This document shows, one piece after another, positions 19,146-25,673 of a stretch of DNA of 64,000 nt (the first letter of the stretch is position 1; each line of letters begins with the position of its first letter). The stretch covers positions 1,364,001 to 1,428,000 of the forward strand of contig OY769938.1 of assembly GCA_963669295.1 (NCBI GenBank), written 5' to 3'. Source of the DNA: G963669295 sp963669295 (GTDB taxonomy: Bacteria > Bacteroidota > Bacteroidia > Flavobacteriales_D > CALLUQ01). A model generated the notes under the pieces. That model ran no database searches and had not been told where the DNA came from. It worked only from the letters and a program-made list of their open reading frames with translations. The position numbers and the translations under genes were made by a program.

Positions 19146-19667
19146 ATGAATCAGTTCGCCATTATTATCTTATTAGAGATGTGCTTTTGTGGCATTACAT
19201 TTGCACAAAAAGAAACTATGAAACCACGTTACTTTAGCTCGCCCGAAAGGGCAGTAGAGCAAGCCAGGGCGTTGCTTACTAACCACGATTGGGAAACGCT
19301 TGGCTCCTACTATGATTTATCGGACTCATCCATTGCCTCTGGTGCATTGACAAGTGGCGCCTTCTTTTACCGCACCCAACGGCCTGAAGTAGCTCACCCA
19401 GCAGGGTTTTGGCGTTACAAGCACCCATTTGCCCCAGAATTTAGCTACATGGGGCATCACCTACTTACCAACAATGTGGCAAAAGTAACAATGATGGTAG
19501 AAATCGACCAAGGAGGAGAAATGCAGGTGGGCTATCAAGAATTCTTAATGCGAAAAACCGAACAGGGTTACCAGTTCTTACCCGAACGGGATCCTGCCAA
19601 ATACAATGCTCATGAACCTACTATTAACACTTTGCTTCGCCCTCTCGATGATGGCGACGACCACTGA
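19146..19667 (+). CDS. uncharacterised secreted protein
   Basis: A 173-residue protein with a signal peptide ('IIILLEMCFCGITFAQKE', cleavage near residue 20). The segment 'SPERAVEQARALLTNHDWETLGSYYDLSDSS' recalls the first helices of small NTF2/cystatin-like exported domains, but I do not recognise the family. The start immediately follows the stop of the preceding gene. Its C terminus ('PLDDGDDH') overlaps the signal-peptide coding part of the next gene by about 60 bases in another frame. Confidence 0.7.
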   Translation: MNQFAIIILLEMCFCGITFAQKETMKPRYFSSPERAVEQARALLTNHDWETLGSYYDLSDSSIASGALTSGAFFYRTQRPEVAHPAGFWRYKHPFAPEFSYMGHHLLTNNVAKVTMMVEIDQGGEMQVGYQEFLMRKTEQGYQFLPERDPAKYNAHEPTINTLLRPLDDGDDH

Positions 19668-20139
19668 AAGCAGTTTTAAAAGCACTTACATTAAGCTAAG
19701 TGAAGATAATTGCGTAATGCACGACCCTCCTCCAGAAGCTGAAGGAGCTGACGGTTGGATGGAATGCAAAGGCCCAAAAGGATATAAGATCCATATCAAC
19801 TACGACATGTATGGCAATAACCTCATCTCGGTAGTAGCCGAAGAAGGAGAATATTATGAAAGCATAGGGGTAGATTACTGTGGGGTAAGCCAACAGTACG
19901 GTGGCGTAATGGAAATACGTTATGCCGACGGCAAGCCCTTTGCTGGTATTATTCGCTACAAATGCCTTGACGAAGGAGAGCCAGGCGGTTACCCTACCGA
20001 AAAGGTAGGGGAATACCTAATTGTATTTGGTTTAGAAGGGTATGAACACATCAGCCATCAGGTAGATGTGCGAAAAACCCCAAAAGCCAATGAGGTAGCC
20101 CGAAAATTTGCCGATGAAGGTTATACGAAGGGAAAATAA
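19606..20139 (+). CDS. uncharacterised secreted protein
   Basis: A 177-residue protein with a clean signal peptide (MNLLLTLCFALSMMA after the second Met at 19612). The mature part is beta-rich, with two segments 'EGYEHISHQVDVRK' and 'FAGIIRYKCLDEGEPGGYPTEKVGEYLIVFG' that look like a carboxypeptidase-regulatory or Ig-type sheet; this is a guess. It overlaps the preceding gene by about 55-62 bases, unusually long for a bacterial gene pair, yet the signal peptide supports the start. Its TAA shares a base with the next ATG (TAATG). Confidence 0.65.
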   Translation: MLMNLLLTLCFALSMMATTTESSFKSTYIKLSEDNCVMHDPPPEAEGADGWMECKGPKGYKIHINYDMYGNNLISVVAEEGEYYESIGVDYCGVSQQYGGVMEIRYADGKPFAGIIRYKCLDEGEPGGYPTEKVGEYLIVFGLEGYEHISHQVDVRKTPKANEVARKFADEGYTKGK

Positions 20140-20561
20140 TGACCAGGGAACAAGCGGCAGAAGCCATTCATCATAAAATAACAACAGAAGAACAATTGGG
20201 CACTCGTGCTGGAGGTAGTGGCCATTTGGGCAATACCACCTATACGCTATTTAACATTAGCATACCCGAAAAAACAACCAACGGTTGGCAAGTTGCCTAT
20301 TCATTTACCCTAATCACTGAAACAGAATTCACCATTTACCCTGACAACCCTCCTTACGAAAGCTCGTACCGAGTAGTTGTATTGTTGAATAACAAGGGTG
20401 AGATTATTGAAGAATTACAAAAGGAAGCCATCCAAAGTTCTTTAGACGATCAGATTGAAACATGGGTGATGGCAAGCGAAAATGATGATGTGGTAGATAA
20501 CGATTTCATTACTGATATTATGAAAAGCCTGGAAGATAATGGCAAAGCAGAGGATGAATAA
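20139..20561 (+). CDS. uncharacterised small cytoplasmic protein
   Basis: A 140-residue acidic protein lacking a signal peptide or membrane segment. The core 'NTTYTLFNISIPEKTTNGWQVAYSFTLITETEFTIYPDNPPYESSYRVVVLLN' reads as four or five beta strands following an N-terminal helix. The tail is strongly acidic ('SENDDVVDNDFITDIMKSLEDNGKAEDE'). No known family recognised. Translationally coupled to the gene before (TAATG). Confidence 0.65.
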   Translation: MTREQAAEAIHHKITTEEQLGTRAGGSGHLGNTTYTLFNISIPEKTTNGWQVAYSFTLITETEFTIYPDNPPYESSYRVVVLLNNKGEIIEELQKEAIQSSLDDQIETWVMASENDDVVDNDFITDIMKSLEDNGKAEDE

Positions 20562-20566
20562 TTGCC

Positions 20567-20962
20567 ATGGGAACTTTTCATCAGTATAGCTGTAATTTGT
20601 GCAATACCCGGTTTGAACTAGGAGGGCCTCAGGAGTTCAAGAATACCTTATTGGGAAAAGTAAAAACACGCCATGCGAGCATGGGTATGAAAAAGCACAT
20701 CAATGGCTTATGGCTGTATTTGTGGTGCAACCAATGTAAGCGTGTAGAAAAAAGAATTATGGTAGAGTTTGAGCGGAAGTGTATGGGAATAGAGGTTTGG
20801 GGAAGAACTGCCCCCATAAAAGCAAGATATATGAAGGAATTCAAAGGGCAGTTCAATTGTCCAAAATGCAATGCTTACCTGCAAGACCAGATTAAAGAAG
20901 CAACCGCCTGCCCTACATGTAAAACCGGAAAACTCGAGTATCATCAAAGCATTCAAACTTAG
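20567..20962 (+). CDS. double zinc-ribbon protein
   Basis: A 131-residue soluble protein with four CxxC knuckles: 'CNLC' near residue 9, 'CNQC' near 45, 'CPKC' near 103 and 'CPTC' near 119. These pair naturally into two zinc ribbons flanking a basic central segment ('KRVEKRIMVEFERKCMG'). Zinc ribbons of this type bind nucleic acid or protein partners; no specific family is recognised. It starts 5 bases after the previous stop and is the last gene of the compact cluster, after which 330 bases are non-coding. Confidence 0.75.
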   Translation: MGTFHQYSCNLCNTRFELGGPQEFKNTLLGKVKTRHASMGMKKHINGLWLYLWCNQCKRVEKRIMVEFERKCMGIEVWGRTAPIKARYMKEFKGQFNCPKCNAYLQDQIKEATACPTCKTGKLEYHQSIQT

Positions 20963-21229
20963 CCCTTGACGATCACCCATAAACGGGTAGCAGTCTACGT
21001 AGTCCTTCTACGTCTTTACTCTTCTTTACCTGGAGCACTTCATTTCAGCCCCCAAACCAATGCTATATAAAAAAGGGAACCAACCACACCTCTGGTTTTA
21101 GCGAACAAATACCTGCGAAAATCGCAACATAGCCCCTGTTTTCATTCGCAATTATTAAAAGAACTAGTCAAAATGAGGTGGGTCGATTCCCTAATTGTTT
21201 CATCTTGTTTGTAAAATAATCCGTTGATC
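20963..21229. other. intergenic region upstream of the XRE regulator
   Basis: No ORF of meaningful length. It contains short near-repeats such as 'GTCTACGTAGTCCTTCTACGTC' fragments around 20992-21014 but no convincing terminator or RNA gene. The operator and promoter for the regulator lie at its right end (21230-21262). Confidence 0.5.
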
Positions 21230-21262
21230 ATTTGTACAATACAAATATATTAAATATCTTTA
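21230..21262 (+). promoter_or_regulatory. putative promoter and operator of the XRE/S24 regulator
   Basis: ATTTGTA-CAA-TACAAAT (21230-21246) is a perfect 7-bp inverted repeat. Its TTTG (21231-21234) is followed 20 bases later by TATCTTTA (21255-21262), one base off the Bacteroidetes -7 consensus TAnnTTTG, with near-canonical spacing. The start codon at 21293 would then have a leader of about 25 bases. Operator and -33 element coincide, which suggests autorepression by the downstream regulator. Confidence 0.5.
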
Positions 21263-21292
21263 ACATAACAAAAGAAATATTAAAAAAAATTA

Positions 21293-22090
21293 ATGAATTT
21301 TTCTGACGATAAGTTTTACGCCCGATTGAAGCGATTTATTCAGCACACCGGGTTGAATAACAACAAATTTGCTGAAAAAGTAGGACTTTCCGGAGCACAG
21401 GTGTATTATATGGTCAATGCTCAAAAGAATTTTGGCATTGATAAATTGTTAAAAATATTTAACACCTTTCCCGAGTTAAATGCCGAGTGGTTATTAAAGG
21501 GCAAAGGCGACATGGTTGCCGGCAAAAAGAAAGTTATTTCTGGCGTGTCTGGCTCTTTACAAATGCCTAAGGTAGTTACCATCGATGCCAACGGAAAAAA
21601 CAACATTGTACAAATTGACGCAAAAGCTGCGGCAGGATTCCCTGCTAATTACGACAACCCCCAATATTTTGAATCACTGCCCGCCTTCAGCATGCCTTCA
21701 CCACAATTCCAAGATGGCACCTACATTTGTCTTCAAGCCAATGGCGACAGCATGCACCCCACCATTTATCATCACGACTGGCTCATTGCCGAGTTTCTTG
21801 AGAACCCGATCGATAACATTCGTGAGGGGTATGTGCATGTAGTAGTAACTAAAGATGGCGTAGTAGTAAAGCGTGTACTCAATCGATTAGACAAGCGTAA
21901 CAAGCTGGTACTGCAAAGCGACAACGAGCAATACCCCACCTACGAAGAAGACTTAAGCAACGTACTTCAAGTCTATAAAGTACAGGCAAAATTGAGCTTT
22001 GTACTGCGTAACGAAAACTCTGATGTACGCAAAGACATCAATTCTATTAAAGCCGAATTATTCGACCTTCGCACTCAAATGAAAAAGTAA
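21293..22090 (+). CDS. XRE-family regulator with S24/LexA-type peptidase domain
   Basis: A 265-residue CI/LexA-like transcription factor. Residues 1-75 form the helix-turn-helix part ('NNNKFAEKVGLSGAQVYYMVNAQKNFGIDKLLKIF'). Residues ~105-235 are an S24 domain: an Ala114-Gly115 bond in 'AAAGFP' fits the self-cleavage site, S153 in 'GDSMHPT' and K193 in 'VVVKRVL' fit the Ser-Lys dyad. A charged helix closes the protein. Such regulators are often encoded by phages, but no phage gene is nearby, and related single regulators occur on Bacteroidetes chromosomes. A palindromic operator lies immediately upstream. Targets are unknown. Confidence 0.88.
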   Translation: MNFSDDKFYARLKRFIQHTGLNNNKFAEKVGLSGAQVYYMVNAQKNFGIDKLLKIFNTFPELNAEWLLKGKGDMVAGKKKVISGVSGSLQMPKVVTIDANGKNNIVQIDAKAAAGFPANYDNPQYFESLPAFSMPSPQFQDGTYICLQANGDSMHPTIYHHDWLIAEFLENPIDNIREGYVHVVVTKDGVVVKRVLNRLDKRNKLVLQSDNEQYPTYEEDLSNVLQVYKVQAKLSFVLRNENSDVRKDINSIKAELFDLRTQMKK

Positions 22091-22240
22091 TCGCACTCAA
22101 ATTTGCAACAACGTTCATGCTTTGCAACGCAAGAATTTGGAAGAATTAGCCTGAAACAAAGGCTTTTGTTCGGATTCTTTTTCCTATATTTATCGCGCAA
22201 TAATTTCGAGTAATAATCTGCTAAAACTTGTAACACAACC

Positions 22241-23545
22241 ATGAGCGAATCTGCGAAGCTTATCCTCGGTGACGAAACCCACGAACTACCTGTTGTTACC
22301 GGGAGTGAGGACGAAAAAGCGATAGACATTTCAAAACTACGTGGCACCACAGGCCACATCACCATTGATTCGGGTTTTAAAAATACCGGATCTACTAAAA
22401 GTGCCATCACTTTCCTGGATGGCGAAAAAGGCATTTTACGTTATAGGGGATATCCCATTGAGCAATTGGCTGAAAAAGCTACCTTTCTTGAAGTAGCCTA
22501 CCTGCTAATTTATGGAGAACTGCCAGACAAGGCTACCCTTGATAGCTTTAAAGAAAGCATTACATCGCACACTTTAGTGCACGAAGACATGAAGCAATTC
22601 TATGAAGCCTACCCATCAAAGGCACACCCTATGGGTATTTTGGCATCACTGCTTTGTTCATTGTCTACTTTCTACCCTGAATCACAAAACCCTAACCGCC
22701 CCATTGAAGCGGTAGATCTTACCATTCAGCGATTGATTGCAAAACTACCAACGCTGGCGGCATGGTCTTATAAAAATATGGTAGGACACCCAGTGGCCTA
22801 TCCGAAAAACTCGTTGGGCTATTGCGAGAATTTCTTACACATGATGTTCTCATTGCCTACTGATCACTACGATCCAGACCCTGTAGTTGTTGACGCACTC
22901 AACAAACTGCTGATCTTACACGCTGATCATGAGCAAAACTGCTCAGCATCAACTGTACGTATCGTAGGGTCATCGCAAGCCAATCTATACTCCTCCATCT
23001 CGGCAGGGGTAGTTGCCCTATGGGGACCACTTCATGGTGGTGCCAACCAGGCGGTAATCGAAATGCTGGAAAACGTGAGGAATGATGGTGGCAACCTTGA
23101 GAAATGGATTGACAAAGCAAAAGATAAAAGCGATCCATTCCGTTTAATGGGCTTCGGACACCGTGTTTATAAAAACTTTGACCCACGCGCCAAGATCATT
23201 AAAAAAGCTGCCGATGATGTGTTAGACAAATTAGGCATCAATGATCCTGTACTCGACATTGCTAAAGCCATGGAAGAGATTGCATTGAAAGATGAGTATT
23301 TCGTGCAACGAGGTTTGTATCCTAATGTAGACTTCTACTCAGGCATTATTTATCGTGCTCTTGGTATTCCTACCGAAATGTTTACGGTAATGTTTGCTTT
23401 GGGTCGTTTGCCTGGCTGGATTGCACAGTGGAAAGAAATGATTGAAAACGGTGAGCCTATTGGTCGCCCTCGACAAGTTTATGTAGGTGCTAATGCAAGA
23501 GACTATGTTCCTGTAGAACAAAGAGGTCCTGTTGCAGTAAGTTAG
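22241..23545 (+). CDS. gltA: citrate synthase
   Basis: Condenses acetyl-CoA and oxaloacetate to citrate at the entry of the TCA cycle. The 434-residue length and N-terminal beta segment ('LILGDETHELPVV') match the hexameric, NADH-sensitive type seen in many Gram-negatives. Signatures: 'HADHEQNCSASTVRIVGSSQANLYSSISAGVVALWGPLHGGANQAV' with the first catalytic His, and 'GFGHRVYKNFDPRA' with the second His. The Asp/Arg region near 'RGLYPNVDFYSGI' is intact. It stands alone, 150 bases after the regulator and followed by an intrinsic terminator. Confidence 0.96.
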   Translation: MSESAKLILGDETHELPVVTGSEDEKAIDISKLRGTTGHITIDSGFKNTGSTKSAITFLDGEKGILRYRGYPIEQLAEKATFLEVAYLLIYGELPDKATLDSFKESITSHTLVHEDMKQFYEAYPSKAHPMGILASLLCSLSTFYPESQNPNRPIEAVDLTIQRLIAKLPTLAAWSYKNMVGHPVAYPKNSLGYCENFLHMMFSLPTDHYDPDPVVVDALNKLLILHADHEQNCSASTVRIVGSSQANLYSSISAGVVALWGPLHGGANQAVIEMLENVRNDGGNLEKWIDKAKDKSDPFRLMGFGHRVYKNFDPRAKIIKKAADDVLDKLGINDPVLDIAKAMEEIALKDEYFVQRGLYPNVDFYSGIIYRALGIPTEMFTVMFALGRLPGWIAQWKEMIENGEPIGRPRQVYVGANARDYVPVEQRGPVAVS

Positions 23546-23565
23546 CCCTCGAAATTATTGATACT

Positions 23566-23616
23566 ACCCTCAACTGTTATACTGAACTTACTTCAGTATT
23601 TGGTTGAGGGTTTTTT
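23566..23616 (+). terminator. intrinsic terminator of gltA
   Basis: ACCCTCAAC (23566-23574) pairs with GTTGAGGGT (23603-23611), with an inner ACTGAA/TTCAGT pairing, and is followed by six T. It begins 20 bases after the gltA stop. Confidence 0.85.
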
Positions 23617-23661
23617 AATGCCTACATGTTACTATAAAGTAATTCCTGCCCTATAAAAAAC

Positions 23662-23778
23662 CCTTTTTGAATGTGGGCGGTCGTTCGAAAAGAAAAGTAA
23701 ATACCTTTTTGAATGTGGGCGGTCGTTCGAAAAGAAAAGTGAATACCTTTTTGAAGGTGAGCAGTCGTTCAAAAAGAA
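23662..23778. repeat. tandem array of three 42-bp hairpin units
   Basis: Units start at 23662, 23704 and 23746 (the last truncated). Each contains CTTTTTGAA followed 21 bases later by its near complement: TTCGAAAAG in units 1-2 and TTCAAAAAG in unit 3, each able to form a 9-bp stem with a 12-base loop. Units 1 and 2 differ at one base. The array is between the gltA terminator and the next, convergent gene. Confidence 0.8.
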
Positions 23779-23887
23779 TTGAGGTGATCTTATCTACCTA
23801 ACAAGCAACTATATCGACTGCGCAATGACATCTCCGAAAATAAACATCTCATTTTTCAACATCAATGCAAGCCTCATCAAAACCCGA

Positions 23888-25054
23888 TTATTCCATCACC
23901 ACTTTTCCCGTTTGTATTACCTGACCTCCTACAAGCAATTGATAAAAGTAAAGGCCAGCGGGCAGGTTATTGCGCTGCAACACCATTTGATTGTTGGAAG
24001 TTATGGCAAGCATTGGCACTACCTGTTTGCCTAACGCATCAAACAAATACAAAGTAGGCCTAACTGCTATTCCTTCTATGGTAAATATAGTTTGAGTATG
24101 CATAGGGTTAGGTGCCACCCGTACACCAACCTCTACCGTTTGTCCTTGCAAGCCAACTGTACATGGATTTGCACATGTGGTTACACCAGGACCAAGGGTT
24201 CCAAATAAGTTAAAATCAATACTCCCTCCAGTAGCATCGCAAAAATCGAGCGTACCATTCATCGCCCCAAAAGAAAGAGTCGACATGTTTTGCACACAAA
24301 ATTGGCCACTGCCATCAAGCGCTGCAGCATATACTGTCCAATCGTAGCACCCAACTACACCATCATTAGTAAATATATTGTTAACGTTAGCAGAATCGGA
24401 GTGCAAAAACATTCCTCCTATAATGATAATGCCAGTAGGCTCATTTTCGTAAGTACCAGTATTGGTGAAATCGCCCGTAACATTAATAATCCCAAGGTTA
24501 TAGCCTGTAGAATAATGATCGGAAAAAAGGTCGCAATTTATTTGTGCTTTGTTGTTAATAATACCACCGGCAATGCTCACAGTTGGAGCATTAAGGATTC
24601 CTGCATTCTCGAGGATACCACTATTAGAAGCTACAACACTTGTCGCATTTAATATTCCAGTATTCAAAAACAACGCGCTGTTATCGGCCAGGTTGTTGAG
24701 GTGCATAAAACCATGATTTTCTACAAAACCAAAACTGGCAATGGTAGTTAAAGTAACCGTGCCCTGATTATTAAAAGTGCCTCCCGTCTGTACCCCTACA
24801 ATTTGCGAATTGCTTTGTGTTAATGAAGCACCCGTTTCTACTATAAATGTTCCTGTAATATCAATAAAATCATTATCGATGGTAAGCTGATGATGAATAG
24901 CGATATTATCAGATGGTGAGGGAATACAGTTACAATCCCAGGTGGCAGGATCGAAAAAACCACCATTAGCAACAGTGTTTCGCGTTTGGGCACACAATTG
25001 CAATGCAACAAACATCATTAAAAGAGTAATAGAAAAGCGAAAAGGAGTATTCAT
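23888..25054 (-). CDS. secreted protein with T9SS type A sorting domain
   Basis: A 388-residue cargo of the type IX secretion system. After a signal peptide ('LLMMFVALQLCAQ') the N-terminal part 'NTVANGGFFDPATWDCNCIPSPSDNIAIHHQLTI' resembles G8-like domains, and a run of repetitive short strands ('GTFNNQGTVTLTT', 'GILENAGILNAPT') suggests a parallel beta-helix. The last ~75 residues are a type A C-terminal sorting domain ('VRVAPNPMHTQTIFTIEG...LYLFDALGKQV...LPAGLYFYQLLVGGQVIQTGKVVM'), which directs export and surface attachment. Ligand unknown. Confidence 0.85.
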   Translation of the reverse strand: MNTPFRFSITLLMMFVALQLCAQTRNTVANGGFFDPATWDCNCIPSPSDNIAIHHQLTIDNDFIDITGTFIVETGASLTQSNSQIVGVQTGGTFNNQGTVTLTTIASFGFVENHGFMHLNNLADNSALFLNTGILNATSVVASNSGILENAGILNAPTVSIAGGIINNKAQINCDLFSDHYSTGYNLGIINVTGDFTNTGTYENEPTGIIIIGGMFLHSDSANVNNIFTNDGVVGCYDWTVYAAALDGSGQFCVQNMSTLSFGAMNGTLDFCDATGGSIDFNLFGTLGPGVTTCANPCTVGLQGQTVEVGVRVAPNPMHTQTIFTIEGIAVRPTLYLFDALGKQVVPMLAITSNNQMVLQRNNLPAGLYFYQLLVGGQVIQTGKVVME

Positions 25055-25182
25055 GTCGAGAGCTTTTTTTATTTATAACGAACTGACTAACAACAATTAA
25101 GCCAACCCCAGCTATAATTACTGCACATACGAAAGCAGTTGTAAATAGGTTACTTCTCATTCTCATTTTCTACCTTTAAGCC

Positions 25183-25671
25183 ATGGTACCTGCACTTGAA
25201 ATACATTATCTTCCCCAATCATCAAACAGGCTGGGCATGTGCCGACTACCAGGGCGAAGCGATAAGAATGCAGTGCTTGTTAGCGATCTAAACACCATTG
25301 CACAACACCGCATTACACATGTTATTTGCTTATTGGAAACACATGAGTTTGAAAAATATGGTGTTCCGCAATTGCTGGAGCACTATACTGCGGCCAGGTT
25401 AACGGTGTTTCGTTTTCCCATTAAAGATTACCAGGTACCTACTAACGAAACAATGCAGTACTGTTTAACATGGATAGACGAGCAATTAAACGAAGGCTAT
25501 AAAGTACTGGTGCATTGTGTTGCTGGGTTAGGCCGTACGGGCACTGTAGCTGCTTGCTGGCTAAAACACCGTGGTTATACCACTGAAGCTGCTATAGCAC
25601 AAGTGCGTGAAAGCAGATCACCACACGCCATTGAAGCAGAAGTACAAGAAAGTTTTGTAGCCAGATTTTAA
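25183..25671 (+). CDS. dual-specificity/tyrosine-type protein phosphatase
   Basis: A 162-residue single-domain phosphatase. The P-loop HCVAGLGRTG carries nucleophile C112 and R118 (C-x5-R), and D82 in 'FPIKDYQVPT' is well placed as the general acid. The overall layout, including 'ITHVICLLETHEFEKYGV', resembles the cyclin-dependent-kinase-inhibitor-3 and PTPMT-type bacterial enzymes. Substrate not evident: neighbours are a surface protein and an outer-membrane receptor. Cytoplasmic, no signal peptide. The convergent barrel gene ends 2 bases after its stop. Confidence 0.87.
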   Translation: MVPALEIHYLPQSSNRLGMCRLPGRSDKNAVLVSDLNTIAQHRITHVICLLETHEFEKYGVPQLLEHYTAARLTVFRFPIKDYQVPTNETMQYCLTWIDEQLNEGYKVLVHCVAGLGRTGTVAACWLKHRGYTTEAAIAQVRESRSPHAIEAEVQESFVARF

Positions 25672-25673
25672 GG

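Noticed and set aside
21293..22090. Prophage repressor marking an integrated phage
   Set aside because: Flanking genes are citrate synthase and a small-gene cluster; no integrase, structural or lysis gene is present.
24966..25166. 66-codon minus-strand frame with a hydrophobic helix upstream of the 388-residue T9SS protein gene
   Set aside because: It overlaps the signal-peptide coding region of the supported gene in another frame by about 90 bases, and no similarity is recognisable.
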